A DNA stretch of 64,000 nucleotides from Pelagivirga sediminicola (GCF_003072125.1 NZ_QCYH01000001.1:62001-126000), one strand, 5' to 3'. Counted from the stretch's first letter, positions 10,933 through 20,469 are shown. Made by a program: numbers and translations. The notes: generated by a model from the letters alone, not told the origin.

Positions 10933-11595
10933 TCAGGGGGCAGCCTTGCGGCGCCACTCCTCCCAGACGAAGGGATAGGACCACACGCAGTCATGCGTCT
11001 GCTCCAGCCGTGTGCGGATCGCGTCCCGCGCGGCGATGAGGTCTTCTGAAAACAGGTGGAACTGCACCTGAATCCGGTTCAGGCGCGTGATGTCGCCGCT
11101 ATCCATCAGCGCGGGCAGCAGATCGTATTCGCCGCCCTCGATATTGATCTTGACCAGATCGGCCGTCAGCAGATCGTGCTGCGCAAAGAAATCCTGGACC
11201 GCCACGATACGCGCCTGGAAACTGCGCTCATGCGCCGCGACGGCGGACGAGCCATCGGCAGCATCAGGCATATCCATCGTCCCGGCGCGCGCGCCCAAGG
11301 CAAAATCATGCACATGCACGCGCGCATCCGGCCCGTACTTGTCCTGCAGCTTGGCCGCAAAATCCGGATGCGGCTCAAACATGTGGATCGTCGCGCTGTG
11401 GTACTGGGCCAGCACCCGGTCGCTCCATTCGCCAAGATAGCCGCCGAAATCCAGCACCATGGGCGCTTCGGGCAGATCGGGATATTCCTCCAGCCGGGAT
11501 TGTGCGCCTTCGCTGCTGAACGCCTCGTAGGCGTCATACGCGATCCCCTTCCACGGGTTGCGGCGACGTTCGAAGAATTTCTTGAGCGATGCCAC
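10933..11595 (-). CDS. FkbM-family SAM-dependent methyltransferase
   Basis: A 220-residue class I methyltransferase. The SAM-binding loop is VLDFGGYLGEWS (about residue 53) with the acidic FEPHP strand after it. The FkbM signature VKINIEGGEYDLLP lies at about residue 135. FkbM enzymes O-methylate sugars or other small or polymeric substrates; the substrate here is unknown. The start is a GTG at 11595 with AGGAGA five bases upstream; the open frame extends further, but that part overlaps the neighbouring gene and looks non-coding. No glycan gene cluster is nearby, so context does not help. Confidence 0.78.
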   Translation of the reverse strand: MASLKKFFERRRNPWKGIAYDAYEAFSSEGAQSRLEEYPDLPEAPMVLDFGGYLGEWSDRVLAQYHSATIHMFEPHPDFAAKLQDKYGPDARVHVHDFALGARAGTMDMPDAADGSSAVAAHERSFQARIVAVQDFFAQHDLLTADLVKINIEGGEYDLLPALMDSGDITRLNRIQVQFHLFSEDLIAARDAIRTRLEQTHDCVWSYPFVWEEWRRKAAP

Positions 11596-11692
11596 TGGCG
11601 TCTCCTGTTCTGCCGGTCCTAGATATCGGCCCGGGCACGCCAAGAAAAGCGAAACCACGCGCGAGCGGCAAGGCGCCGCCCGCGCGGGCCGG

Positions 11693-12748
11693 TCACTTGG
11701 GCGCGGCGCGGCGGACCATGCCGAACAGATCGCGCGGATCGTCCGGGTCGGCCAGCATGTCCAGATCCTGAAAATAATCGGTGCCTTCGATCTGCGCGCG
11801 CACATAGCGCAAGGCGCTGAAATCCTCGGTCGCAAAGCCCACCGAATCAAACAGTGTGATCTGCGCGTCCGACGTGCGGCCCCTGGCGGCGCCGGTCATG
11901 ACCTGCCACAGTTCGGTCACCGGATGATCCGGCGCCATCTGCTGGATCTCGCCCTCGATGCGGGTTTGCGGCGGAAACTCCACGAAGATGTCCGAGCGCT
12001 CCAGAATGGCCGGGGCCAGCTCGGTCTTGCCGGGGCAATCGCCGCCGATCGCGTTGATATGCACGCCCGCGCCGACCATGTTGTCGGTCAGGATGGTCGC
12101 GTATTGCTTGTCGGCGGTGCAGGTGGTGATGATCTGCGCGCCTTCCATTGCGGCCTCGGCGCTGTCGCATTCGACGACGTTCAGGCCCAGACCGGCAAGG
12201 TTTTTCGCCGCCTTGCGCGTTGCGCCCTTGTCGATATCGAACAGCCGCACGGTCTTGATCCCGGCGATGGCCTTCATCGCAAGACTCTGAAATTCGGACT
12301 GCGCGCCGTTGCCGATCATCGCCATCGTATCCGCGCCCTTGGGCGCCAGGTATTTGGCCACCAGCGCCGAGGTTGCGGCGGTGCGCAGCGCCGTCAGGAT
12401 CGTCATTTCGCTCAGCAGAACCGGATAGCCGTTGCCGACATTGGCCAGAAGGCCGAAGGCGGTGACGGTCTGCAATCCTTCGCGCGTGTTCTTGGGATGT
12501 CCGTTCACATATTTGAAGCCGTACACCTCGCCGTCCGAGGTCGGCATCAACTCGATCACGCCTTCCTCGGAATGGCTGGCGACGCGCGGCGTCTTGTCGA
12601 ACAGTTCCCAGCGTTTGAAATCTTCCTCGATATAGTCGGCAAGGCCCGCCAGCATCGGCTCGATCCCGATATGGTGAACCAGTTTCATCATGTTGTCGAC
12701 GCTGACGAAGGGCACATAGGCCTTGTCGGAGGGGGCGAGATTGCTCAT
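11693..12748 (-). CDS. ocd: Ornithine cyclodeaminase
   Basis: Converts L-ornithine to L-proline and ammonia using bound NAD+ in the cytosol. The 351-residue protein belongs to the OCD/mu-crystallin family, with the N-terminal substrate domain containing GFKYVNGHPKN and the Rossmann motif IGNGAQSEFQ (about residue 145). It is the last gene of an arginase-ctlX-ocd operon, and its ATG overlaps the ctlX stop (12745-12748). Together with arginase it completes the route arginine to ornithine to proline. Members of this family can also act on other amino acids, but the context makes ornithine the most likely substrate. Confidence 0.93.
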   Translation of the reverse strand: MSNLAPSDKAYVPFVSVDNMMKLVHHIGIEPMLAGLADYIEEDFKRWELFDKTPRVASHSEEGVIELMPTSDGEVYGFKYVNGHPKNTREGLQTVTAFGLLANVGNGYPVLLSEMTILTALRTAATSALVAKYLAPKGADTMAMIGNGAQSEFQSLAMKAIAGIKTVRLFDIDKGATRKAAKNLAGLGLNVVECDSAEAAMEGAQIITTCTADKQYATILTDNMVGAGVHINAIGGDCPGKTELAPAILERSDIFVEFPPQTRIEGEIQQMAPDHPVTELWQVMTGAARGRTSDAQITLFDSVGFATEDFSALRYVRAQIEGTDYFQDLDMLADPDDPRDLFGMVRRAAPK

Positions 12749-13686
12749 TTCGGGGCCTTTCCAAGGGTGGAATTACGTTTTGCCAGGTGCAGCCCGGCGA
12801 TCATGCAGCGGACCGAGCCGCCGGCGGCTTCGATGGTCGGAATGTCCAGCGGGATGATGCGCGTGGACCGCTCGATCACCCCGGTCTGGCCTTTGTCCAA
12901 GGCGGCAAGCGCGCGCGAGGACATGGCTGTGATCAGACCGGAGGGCGTGCTGAGCTCGATGGCGTTGCCCGCGAATTCGGCGATCTGGTGATGGCTCAGG
13001 TCGATCACGTCGCGGCCCGGCTCGGCCAGACGCTCGGCGATCTCGGCGCGGCGGGTGTTGTTCTCGATCACGTCGAGGCTGATCATCGCGAAATGCGTGC
13101 CGATCGTCATCACCACATTGGTGTGATAAACCGGCGCGCCATCCTCATCGACGGCATCGAACACCATCGGCTCATAGCCGAAATTGGTGCAGAACCGCTC
13201 CAGCAATATCGGATCGGCGCGGTGCGAGCGCGCGACATAGGCGATGCGCCCGATATGGTCGATCACCATCGCGCCGGTCCCCTCCAGCGCCAGACCGTCC
13301 TGCTCCAGCCCCGAATAATCGGTGACGACCTGCACGCGGTATTGATCCTTGAGCATGTCGATCACATCGCCGCGCCGCTCGCGGCGGCGCGAGGGCACGA
13401 ACATCGGGTAGACGGCGACATGCCCGCCCGGATGGGTGGAAAACCAGTTGTTGGGGAACACCGCATCGGGGGTGTCGTCGCGCGTGTCCTGAAACACATG
13501 CACCTGCACGCCTTCGGCTTGCAGGCGCGCGACGGCGCCGTCGAATTCGCGCCATGCATTTTCGGCGATCTCGTCCGCGCTGACGGCCGACTGCGACTGA
13601 AACCGGTTGTCGGCTGCCGTCTCGGGGTTGGGATGAAAGCGGTTGGGGCGGATCATCACCACGCTGGAGGGGGCCTGAACGGTCAC
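12745..13686 (-). CDS. ctlX: Citrulline-utilisation hydrolase CtlX-like amidinotransferase-fold protein
   Basis: A 313-residue member of the guanidine-modifying (pentein) superfamily, related to dimethylarginine dimethylaminohydrolase and arginine deiminase. The start has the conserved VVMIRPNRFHPNPET, the substrate region is DAVFPNNWFSTH, and the likely catalytic Cys lies in GGSVRCMIAG near the C-terminus. CtlX proteins are linked to citrulline or arginine breakdown, probably hydrolysing the ureido or guanidino group. It lies between arginase and ornithine cyclodeaminase with 4-base overlaps on both sides, giving tight coupling. The precise substrate cannot be decided from sequence. Confidence 0.85.
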   Translation of the reverse strand: MTVQAPSSVVMIRPNRFHPNPETAADNRFQSQSAVSADEIAENAWREFDGAVARLQAEGVQVHVFQDTRDDTPDAVFPNNWFSTHPGGHVAVYPMFVPSRRRERRGDVIDMLKDQYRVQVVTDYSGLEQDGLALEGTGAMVIDHIGRIAYVARSHRADPILLERFCTNFGYEPMVFDAVDEDGAPVYHTNVVMTIGTHFAMISLDVIENNTRRAEIAERLAEPGRDVIDLSHHQIAEFAGNAIELSTPSGLITAMSSRALAALDKGQTGVIERSTRIIPLDIPTIEAAGGSVRCMIAGLHLAKRNSTLGKAPK

Positions 13687-14612
13687 GAATAGGCCCTCGT
13701 CGGGCGGTCAAAGACGCGGCGGCCAAGGGCCGAGGCGGCCAGATCCACCATCACCTGCGCGGTGCGTCCGCGATCGTCCAGAAACGGGTTCAGCTCGACC
13801 AGATCGAGCGAGGTCATCAGCCCCGCGTCACAGATCATCTCCATCGCCAGATGCGCCTCGCGCATGGTGGCACCGCCCGGAACCGTGGTGCCGACGGCGG
13901 GCGCGAAACTCGGGTCGAGGAAATCGACATCGAGCGAGACATGCAGCATCCCGTTGGCCTTGGCCACGTCCTCAAGAAAGGCCGCGAGGGGGCGGGCGAT
14001 GCCGGTCTCGTCAATGCTGCGCATGTCGTGATAGCGCACGTCGGTCGCCTGCATCGCCTCGCGCTCGTCCGGATCGACCGAGCGCAGGCCCAGAAGGCAG
14101 ATGTTTTCATGCGGCACCGGCGTCTTCACCTCGGGAAAACCGTGAAAGCCCGGACGCCCGGTGACATAGCCTAAGGGCGCGCCGTGCAGGTTGCCTGACG
14201 CCGTGCTTTGCGGCGTGTGATAATCCGTATGCGCATCCAGCCACAGCACGAAGAGCGGCCGGCCCATCGCCGCCGCATGATCCGCCGCACCCAGAACCGA
14301 GCCGAGCGCGAGCCCATGATCGCCGCCCAGAAAGATCGGCAGCCCGCGCGGCAGCGCCTCGCCCGCCGCGCGGGCCAGCGCGCGGGTCCAGCCGATCATC
14401 TCGGCCGGGGCGTGGACATGCGCGGGCAGGTCCGGGTGCGCCTCGGCCGGATCGGGGCCGATATTGCCGATGTCGATCACGTCATGGCCCAGATCGGCCA
14501 GCGCCGGACCGATGCCCGCCACGCGGTAGGCGTCCGGGCCCATCAGGCAACCCTGGCGCTTCTTGCCGCTGTCCATGGGCGCGCCGATCAAGATGCAGGT
14601 CTTGGGGGTCAT
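13683..14612 (-). CDS. rocF: Arginase
   Basis: Hydrolyses L-arginine to L-ornithine and urea with a binuclear manganese centre. The 309-residue protein shows the three ureohydrolase motifs: GGDHGLALG (about residue 98), WLDAHTDYHTP (about 125) and SLDVDFLDPSFAP (about 225). The order and spacing fit arginase rather than agmatinase. It is the first gene of the arginine-catabolic operon. Its start codon faces the Lrp-type regulator across about 115 bases, so autoregulated divergent control by arginine or ornithine is likely. Confidence 0.94.
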   Translation of the reverse strand: MTPKTCILIGAPMDSGKKRQGCLMGPDAYRVAGIGPALADLGHDVIDIGNIGPDPAEAHPDLPAHVHAPAEMIGWTRALARAAGEALPRGLPIFLGGDHGLALGSVLGAADHAAAMGRPLFVLWLDAHTDYHTPQSTASGNLHGAPLGYVTGRPGFHGFPEVKTPVPHENICLLGLRSVDPDEREAMQATDVRYHDMRSIDETGIARPLAAFLEDVAKANGMLHVSLDVDFLDPSFAPAVGTTVPGGATMREAHLAMEMICDAGLMTSLDLVELNPFLDDRGRTAQVMVDLAASALGRRVFDRPTRAYS

Positions 14613-14727
14613 GTCGCTCTCCTTGATATGCTGGGGTGCAATGTGTTGCGCAATGGGGGCGGATGGAAGTGGCCAAATTGCACAAAGAGGAACAAGATTG
14701 ACCGAAACGGAAGTGGAGACCGGCGAA

Positions 14728-15165
14728 ATGGACGATACCGATCAGGCGTTGATCTCGGCCCTGCGCCATGACGCGCGCGCATCTCTGTCCGATCTTGCGG
14801 CGGGCCTTGGTGTGTCGCGCACGACGGTGCGCAGCCGGATCGAGCGTTTGCAGCGCAGCGGCGACATTGTCGGGTTTTCCGTCGTGCTCAAGGGCGATGC
14901 GGCGCGCGATCCGGTGCGCGGGTTGATGATGCTGGGGATCGAGGGGCGCGGCACGGACCGGATCCTGCGCCAGCTTGGCGGGCAGAGCGCGGTGCGCGCG
15001 ACGCACACGACGAACGGGCGCTGGGACATCATCGTGGAGATCGGCGCGCCGACGCTGGAGGAGTTCGATCGCGTCCTCAGCCAGATCCGGCGCATGGACG
15101 GCATCGTCAGCAGCGAAACCAGCCTCCTGCTGAGCACGCGCAAATCGGCGGGGCGCGACGGCTGA
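14728..15165 (+). CDS. Lrp/AsnC-family transcriptional regulator
   Basis: A 145-residue feast/famine regulator. An N-terminal winged helix-turn-helix (DDTDQALISALRHDAR... SRTTVRSRIERLQ) is followed by an alpha-beta RAM ligand-binding domain. Its divergent position next to arginase suggests it senses arginine, ornithine or proline and activates the rocF-ctlX-ocd operon, as ArgR/Lrp-like regulators do. I chose ATG 14728 (GGAG nine bases upstream). A TTG at 14698 with AGAGGAA five bases upstream would add ten residues and cannot be excluded. Confidence 0.88.
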   Translation: MDDTDQALISALRHDARASLSDLAAGLGVSRTTVRSRIERLQRSGDIVGFSVVLKGDAARDPVRGLMMLGIEGRGTDRILRQLGGQSAVRATHTTNGRWDIIVEIGAPTLEEFDRVLSQIRRMDGIVSSETSLLLSTRKSAGRDG

Positions 15166-15177
15166 CGGTCCTTCCCG

Positions 15178-15633
15178 CTAGCGCCGCGCGGCCATGGCCC
15201 AGAGCACGGCCAGCCCCAGCGACGCCAGCATGTTCCAACTGGCCATCGACAGGCCCAGCATCTGCCATGCGACCTGGTCGCACATCACCACATCCAGCGG
15301 CCCGTCAAGGCGCAGCAGATCACCGCCGCCGCCCCCCGAACAGGAGGTCGGTCCCTGCCACCACTTCCGCTCGACCCCGGTGTGATAGGCGCCGATCGCG
15401 GCGGAAATCAGCACTGCCAGCATCCCGAGCCACGGCATGACGCGCCCGTGCGACCAGCGCCCCAGCGCCAGCGCGAACAGCCCGATCAACGCCGCGGCGA
15501 CATGCGGCCAGCGCTGCCACAAACACATGGGGCAGGGCGCGAGGCCGCCGATATGTTGAAACGCCAGCGCGCCCAGCAACAGTGCCAGGGATCCGAGCGC
15601 TGCCAGCGCGATACATGCATTCCGGCCCGGCAT
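15178..15633 (-). CDS. dsbB: Disulfide bond formation protein B family
   Basis: Inner-membrane quinone-dependent oxidase that re-oxidises the periplasmic dithiol oxidase DsbA. The 151-residue protein has four predicted helices. The periplasmic CPMC pair is at residues 34 and 37, and the second-loop cysteine pair is at residues 98 and 118, separated by a glycine-rich stretch. This is the DsbB arrangement. Its start codon overlaps the stop of the yqaA gene (TGATG at 15631-15635), so the two are co-translated. The open frame extends upstream but only as a shadow of yqaA. Confidence 0.9.
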   Translation of the reverse strand: MPGRNACIALAALGSLALLLGALAFQHIGGLAPCPMCLWQRWPHVAAALIGLFALALGRWSHGRVMPWLGMLAVLISAAIGAYHTGVERKWWQGPTSCSGGGGGDLLRLDGPLDVVMCDQVAWQMLGLSMASWNMLASLGLAVLWAMAARR

Positions 15634-16211
15634 CACAGCACCTTTACCAATAGAAATCCGCCGACAAGGCACACGAAAAAGAGCACGAAGACAAGGCCCA
15701 GCCGCCGCTCGACAAAGCTGCGGATCGGCGCGCCGAACTTCCACAGCAAACCCGCGACGATGAAAAACCGCAGGCCGCGGGCCAGGATCGACGTCATGAT
15801 GAACGTGCTCAGCGCCATGCCGGTCCAGCCCGACATGATGGTGATCACCTTGTAGGGAAAAGGCGTGACCCCCGCCGCGAGCACGGCCCAGAAGCCGAGA
15901 TCGTTGAACCTTGTGTTGAACTCCGACATTGCATCGGCCTTGCCCAGCGATTCCAGGATGGGCCGGCCCAGTTGCTCGAACGCGAGCGCGCCGATGGCAT
16001 AACCCGCCAGCCCGCCGAGCACCGAGGCCAGCATCGCCAGCCCGGCAATCGCCCAGGCCCGGTGCGGGCGCGCCAGGATCATCGGGATCATCAACACGTC
16101 CGGCGGGATCGGGAACACCGAGCTTTCGATAAATGCGACAAGCGCCAGCATCCACATCGCATGCGGATGTTCGGCCATGGCTATCGTGCGGTCATAGAGG
16201 CGTCGTATCAT
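15633..16211 (-). CDS. YqaA/DedA-family membrane protein
   Basis: A 192-residue integral membrane protein of the SNARE-associated/VTT (DedA) superfamily. The core has the motif FIESSVFPIPPDVLMIP (about residues 25-41) and a second conserved stretch, GVTPFPYKVITIMSG, typical of YqaA proteins. DedA proteins are proposed lipid or ion translocators, and their precise activity in this subgroup is unknown. Translation is coupled to the downstream dsbB gene. The longer open frame up to 16607 runs back through the tRNA gene, so the ATG at 16211 is the sensible start. Confidence 0.85.
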   Translation of the reverse strand: MIRRLYDRTIAMAEHPHAMWMLALVAFIESSVFPIPPDVLMIPMILARPHRAWAIAGLAMLASVLGGLAGYAIGALAFEQLGRPILESLGKADAMSEFNTRFNDLGFWAVLAAGVTPFPYKVITIMSGWTGMALSTFIMTSILARGLRFFIVAGLLWKFGAPIRSFVERRLGLVFVLFFVCLVGGFLLVKVL

Positions 16212-16393
16212 CGGCGGTGCGCGTGTCCCAAGGGTGACGCGGTCCAGACCACGCGCAGGCCGGGCGGTCAAGCCCCGCCGCCGACCTCGTGCTGCGAAAA
16301 CGGGCATCAGGGCATAGCCGACAAAAACCGCCGCGCCCATGTGCGCCGGGGCTGGACGGGCACGGGGCCATTCGCTAAACAGGCGCGCAGTGT

Positions 16394-16477
16394 GCCCAAG
16401 TGGCGGAATGGTAGACGCAGGGGATTCAAAATCCCCCGCCGCAAGGCGTGCCGGTTCGAGTCCGGCCTTGGGTACCA
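16394..16477 (+). tRNA. tRNA-Leu (anticodon CAA)
   Basis: An 84-base cloverleaf including an encoded CCA end. The acceptor stem is GCCCAAG/CTTGGGT. The anticodon stem GGGGA/TCCCC closes a TTCAAAA loop, giving anticodon CAA for UUG codons. A class II variable arm (CGCCGCAAGGCG) and the T-loop GGTTCGAGTCC are present. The long variable arm and the anticodon together identify leucine. Confidence 0.96.
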
Positions 16478-16498
16478 CCCCGATTATGCAGGGGTTTT
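16478..16498 (+). terminator. Probable terminator of tRNA-Leu
   Basis: Directly after the tRNA CCA end, CCCC pairs with GGGG across a 9-base loop, followed by TTTT (16495-16498). The stem is short, so confidence is moderate. Confidence 0.5.
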
Positions 16499-16712
16499 CC
16501 GCAAATTGCCGTGTCTTCTGGCTCGCGCCGCCGAAGGCGCGCGACACCTGCCTTTCAAATCGCGGCACGCGCCTGACGGCAAAAAGCCGACTTGGTCTAT
16601 TGTTCATCCAAGGCGTCCCGGCCTAAGCTGTCGCGACGGACGGTGTTCGCCGAAGCGGTAGGACGGCGATGCGCTGCGGCCCGTGGCACGATTACAGGTA
16701 GGGAAAAGACTC

Positions 16713-16922
16713 ATGGCTGATGACGATTTCAACATGTCGATGCGCAAGTTCCTCAAGCGGGTCGGCGTGACGTCGCAACAACAGATCGAAGAGGCGGTGC
16801 GCGCGGCCCGCGACGCCGGAACGCTGCCCGCGGGGGCGTTGAAGGCCGAGGTGGTGCTGAAGGTCGAGGGCATCGACCTGACCCATCGGATCGAGGGCGA
16901 GATCAGCCAGCCGGACGACTAG
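16713..16922 (+). CDS. Small conserved protein (DUF6494-like)
   Basis: A 69-residue soluble acidic protein beginning MADDDFNMSMRKFLK. I believe this matches a short alphaproteobacterial family annotated DUF6494, but no function is known to me. The N-terminal half is a predicted helix with the conserved core FLKRVGVTSQQQIEEAVR. The C-terminal part is a small beta stretch (AEVVLKVEGIDLTHRIEGEI). The ATG at 16713 has AGGGAAA upstream. It stands alone between tRNA-Leu and the long gene-free region, so context gives no clue. Confidence 0.75.
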   Translation: MADDDFNMSMRKFLKRVGVTSQQQIEEAVRAARDAGTLPAGALKAEVVLKVEGIDLTHRIEGEISQPDD

Positions 16923-17267
16923 CGCAGCGCGGCGCGGCCGGGCCACGTCTGATGGCTCTTTCGTGTCGGCTGCGCGCTTTTATCCATGGGTTATGAGGAA
17001 CGCTTTGCGCCGCGGCTTTGTCGCGGCGCAGACTGCGTTCGGACAGGCTGCGGACGGCGTCCAGCGCAGCAGTTTGATTCGGGCGCGCGGTTTCTAAAAT
17101 CGCGTCAAATCTGCGAGAGCGGGCCGATTGGATGCTATTCGGCAACAGATCATTTGCCTTTGTTACACCATAGTTAACCGCCTTTCCTGGGACCCCCGGC
17201 GCAGCCCGCGCGAATGGTGGGTTCGGCCGGCGCCACTCTGATCTGATGTAAAAACCTCGATATTTCA

Positions 17268-17279
17268 CTGAATATTCAG
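17268..17279. promoter_or_regulatory. Perfect palindrome CTGAATATTCAG
   Basis: A 12-base perfect palindrome in the AT-richer part of the region upstream of the RTX/Hint gene. The symmetry and location suggest a binding site for a dimeric regulator. I do not recognise the motif. Confidence 0.4.
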
Positions 17280-17427
17280 CGCGCCGGATTGGTTGGGATT
17301 CGCGTAAAATTGATAGTGGTCCTATTAAGAATAACGGCAGAAATGGGGCAGGTGGCGGCATCATTGGTCTCATTCGAAACGCCTTTGGCACAAATTTCAC
17401 TTTGTCCGCCCTTGCAGGTCACGTAAA

Positions 17428-17457
17428 AGACATTTGCCCACTGGGGGGCAAATGTCT
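17428..17457. promoter_or_regulatory. 12-bp inverted repeat upstream of RTX/Hint gene
   Basis: AGACATTTGCCC and its exact reverse complement are separated by six bases (ACTGGG), 264 bases before the RTX/Hint start codon. No T-run follows, so it is more likely an operator or a structured 5' leader than a terminator. Confidence 0.5.
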
Positions 17458-17721
17458 GTGGTCACGGGGGCGGCCGCACGAGCCGCGTATCTTACGGGTA
17501 CGGGAGACGTGTGATCGCCGTGTTGCGCCTGCAATACGTGCTTAACGCGATAAGGCAGGTCCATCCTGCCGGGCGGTAGCGTGTTCAAGCGCCTGCCATT
17601 TCTCCCTCCGGTTATATGCAAGGTTCGTGCTGGCTGCGTCTTGACCGGCGCTTGCCCTGCGTCGAGTTGAAGTCACGCATTGCGCGGTGTGCCGGAAACG
17701 GCTGTTTACGAGGAGAATGTT

Positions 17722-20415
17722 ATGGGTATCGATAGAACGGACATCGGTCGGGGCGTTGTGGACGGAACCGAGGGTGACGACAAGATTGACGCCGCCTATA
17801 CCGGCGATCCGCAGGGCGACGTCATCGACGGCGGGGATGCCATTCTTCAGGGCCAATCGGGCGACGATGATATCGTGAATGCGGGCGGCGGCGACGATGT
17901 CGTCGATGCGGGCGCGGGCGATGACGAAGTCTTCGGCGGCGCGGGCGACGATGAACTGCACGGCGGCGACGGCAACGATCTGCTGCTCGGCGACCGGGAC
18001 ATCACCGACAATATCCCGGCGCGCGAAGTGCTCCAGTGGGACCAGGCACCGGATCCGGACGGCTGGGATTGCACCCCCGGCATCGATGATGGCGACCGGC
18101 TGAGCACGTTCACGCAGAATACCGGCAATGTCGATGTCAGCTTCTCCAGCAGCTCGGTGCGCGGCAGCACCCGGTTCGAGTCGAATTACCATCTGGTCGA
18201 TGACGTCGTCACCGGCGGCGCGAAGGCAAATCCCAACAGCTCGCTCGGCAATGTGCTGAATGGGAAGGGCGCCAGCTCGACCTACACGCTTGATTTCTCG
18301 AAAGCGGTGGAAAACGTGTCCTTCCGCGTGAATGACATCGACGGTGACGGCATCGTCAAGATCACCGCGCTGGACGCGGAGGGCAATCCGATCACCGTCA
18401 ACCTGACGGGCGGCTGCAAGGTCAAGCTGAAAGATACCGACGCCGTCGCAGGCAACGACACCGTCGACAGCAGGGGCGGCTATGGAAGCGATACCAACCC
18501 GGATTATTCGGTGCTGGTGGACATCCCCGGCCCGGTCTCGCAGATCCAGATCGTGCACAGCCAGGACGGGCCGCGCACATCGGGCATCAAGGTGACGGAT
18601 GTCTATTATGACACCTATCCCACGGTGGCCGAAGGCAATGACACCCTTTTTGGCGGCGATGGCGATGACACATTGCTGGGCGAGGGCGGCGCGGACGTCC
18701 TGACCGGCGGCGACGGCGCTGACCAGATTTCAGGCGGCGACGGCGCCGACACGATCATCGGCGGCACCGCGGGCGATGTGGTCGATGGCGGATCGGGCGG
18801 GGACGATAACGATACGTTGGACCTGTCCGGCAGCGGCCCGTTGCGGGTCGTCGACCAGACCGAGGATCCCGACGGCAACTCGACCAGCGGCACGGTCGAA
18901 TTTCTGGACAATCACGGGGCCGTCACCGGCTCCATGACCTTTACCGAGATCGAGACGCTGATCCTGCCCGACCCGAACGAGGCGCCCGTCACCACCGCGG
19001 ACACGGCCACGACCGAGCAGGGCGAGGCGGTGGATATCGCCGTTCTGGCCAATGACAGCGATCCCGAAGGCGACCCGCTGACCGTGACCGGCGCCACCGA
19101 TGGCGCCAACGGCACGACGACGGTCAATCCCGACGGAACGGTCAAATACACACCCACCGGCGCGTTCGTTGGCGAGGACACGTTCACCTACACCGTCACG
19201 GACGGCAACGGCAACGAGGTGACAGAAAACGTCACGGTCACGGTGACGACCTCGCCATCCGGCCGCGATGGGATCGTGTCGGGCACCGATGGCGACGATC
19301 TGATCGATCTGGACTATGTCGGCGATCCCGATGGCGACCGGATCGACGCCAATGACGCGATCCTGCCGGGCGAGGCCCCGAATGACGATATCGTCGTCGC
19401 GGGGCCCGGCGATGATACCGTGTTCTCGATGGAGGGCGACGACAAGGTCGATGGCGGCGCCGGAGACGACTATATCGACGGCGGCACGGGCAATGATCTG
19501 CTGGAGGGCGGCGTCGGCGACGACACGATCTATGGCGGCGACGGTGACGATGTCATCTCGGGCGGCCTCGGCGCCGACACGCTTCTGGGCGGCGCGGGAC
19601 GCGATACCTTCGTTGTCGGCTCGGCCGACGAAGGCTTTGGCGATCTTGTCGATGGCGGCTCTGCGGGCGATGATTTCGACCGGCTGGATCTGAGCAATGT
19701 CGGCCGTTTCGAGATTGTCGACCAGACCGAAGATCCCGATGGCAACTCGACCAGCGGCACCGTCAATTTCCTGGACGAGGATGGTGCCGTCACCGGCAGC
19801 ATGACCTTCCGCGAGATCGAGCAGATCATCCCCTGCTTTACGCCGGGAACCGTGATTGCAACGCCCCGTGGCGAGCGTCTGGTCGAAGAGCTGCAGATCG
19901 GCGACCGGATCATTACCCGCGACAACGGGTTGCAGGAAATCCGCTGGATCGGCCGCCGCGATCTGGTCGGCGCCGAGCTGTTGCAGGCGCCGCATCTGCG
20001 GCCGGTGCTGATCCGCGCCGGGAGCCTCGGGCGCGGTTTGCCCGAGCATGATCTGCTGGTCAGCCCCAATCACCGCGTGCTGATGAACAACGAAAAAACG
20101 GCTCTCTATTTCGAGGATCGCGAAGTGCTGGCCGCGGCCAAGCACCTGACCGATCTGGCAGGTGTGGACGCGGTGGACACAAGCGCCGTCAGCTACATCC
20201 ACTTCATGTTCGATCAGCATGAGGTGGTCCTGTCCAACGGCGCCTGGACCGAAAGCTTCCAGCCCGGCGAGCAGACCTTGGGTGACATGGGCTCGGCGCA
20301 GCGCGACGAGATCTACGCGCTCTTTCCCGAATTGCGCGACGCACCGGGGATCGAGGCCTATCAGGCCGCGCGCCGGTCGCTGAAGCGGCACGAAACGCGG
20401 TTGCTGACGAAGTAA
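17722..20415 (+). CDS. RTX calcium-binding, Ig-like and Hint domain protein
   Basis: An 897-residue acidic, glycine- and aspartate-rich protein, probably exported by a type I system; no secretion genes lie nearby. RTX-type nonapeptide repeats (GGxGxDxL) occur at about residues 14-85, 306-355 and 516-633. A cadherin/Ig-like module ([14 protein letters not shown]... NDSDPEGD) lies at about 419-510. A C-terminal Hint domain starts at Cys 705 ([20 protein letters not shown]) with the His motif SPNHRVLM. Two long segments are duplicated inside the protein: the [15 protein letters not shown] block and the GDPxGDxID block. I chose ATG 17722 because AGGAGA lies five bases upstream. Its role could be an adhesin or a self-processing surface protein. 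Confidence 0.85.
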   Translation: MGIDRTDIGRGVVDGTEGDDKIDAAYTGDPQGDVIDGGDAILQGQSGDDDIVNAGGGDDVVDAGAGDDEVFGGAGDDELHGGDGNDLLLGDRDITDNIPAREVLQWDQAPDPDGWDCTPGIDDGDRLSTFTQNTGNVDVSFSSSSVRGSTRFESNYHLVDDVVTGGAKANPNSSLGNVLNGKGASSTYTLDFSKAVENVSFRVNDIDGDGIVKITALDAEGNPITVNLTGGCKVKLKDTDAVAGNDTVDSRGGYGSDTNPDYSVLVDIPGPVSQIQIVHSQDGPRTSGIKVTDVYYDTYPTVAEGNDTLFGGDGDDTLLGEGGADVLTGGDGADQISGGDGADTIIGGTAGDVVDGGSGGDDNDTLDLSGSGPLRVVDQTEDPDGNSTSGTVEFLDNHGAVTGSMTFTEIETLILPDPNEAPVTTADTATTEQGEAVDIAVLANDSDPEGDPLTVTGATDGANGTTTVNPDGTVKYTPTGAFVGEDTFTYTVTDGNGNEVTENVTVTVTTSPSGRDGIVSGTDGDDLIDLDYVGDPDGDRIDANDAILPGEAPNDDIVVAGPGDDTVFSMEGDDKVDGGAGDDYIDGGTGNDLLEGGVGDDTIYGGDGDDVISGGLGADTLLGGAGRDTFVVGSADEGFGDLVDGGSAGDDFDRLDLSNVGRFEIVDQTEDPDGNSTSGTVNFLDEDGAVTGSMTFREIEQIIPCFTPGTVIATPRGERLVEELQIGDRIITRDNGLQEIRWIGRRDLVGAELLQAPHLRPVLIRAGSLGRGLPEHDLLVSPNHRVLMNNEKTALYFEDREVLAAAKHLTDLAGVDAVDTSAVSYIHFMFDQHEVVLSNGAWTESFQPGEQTLGDMGSAQRDEIYALFPELRDAPGIEAYQAARRSLKRHETRLLTK

Positions 20416-20469
20416 CCCTGTTGCAACTGGCGGTGCGCGTGAAAACGGGCTCTGCGGTTCCAAGGCATC

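Larger units (their letters stand above)
16923..17721. other. Long gene-free region upstream of the RTX/Hint gene
   Basis: About 800 bases without a convincing gene; the open frames here lack ribosome sites and have atypical composition. GC content drops visibly between about 17090 and 17380. It contains a possible hairpin after the DUF6494-like gene (16921-16978), a perfect 12-base palindrome at 17268-17279 and a 12-bp inverted repeat at 17428-17457. The stretch is most likely a large regulatory region for the RTX/Hint gene. A small RNA cannot be excluded. Confidence 0.6.
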
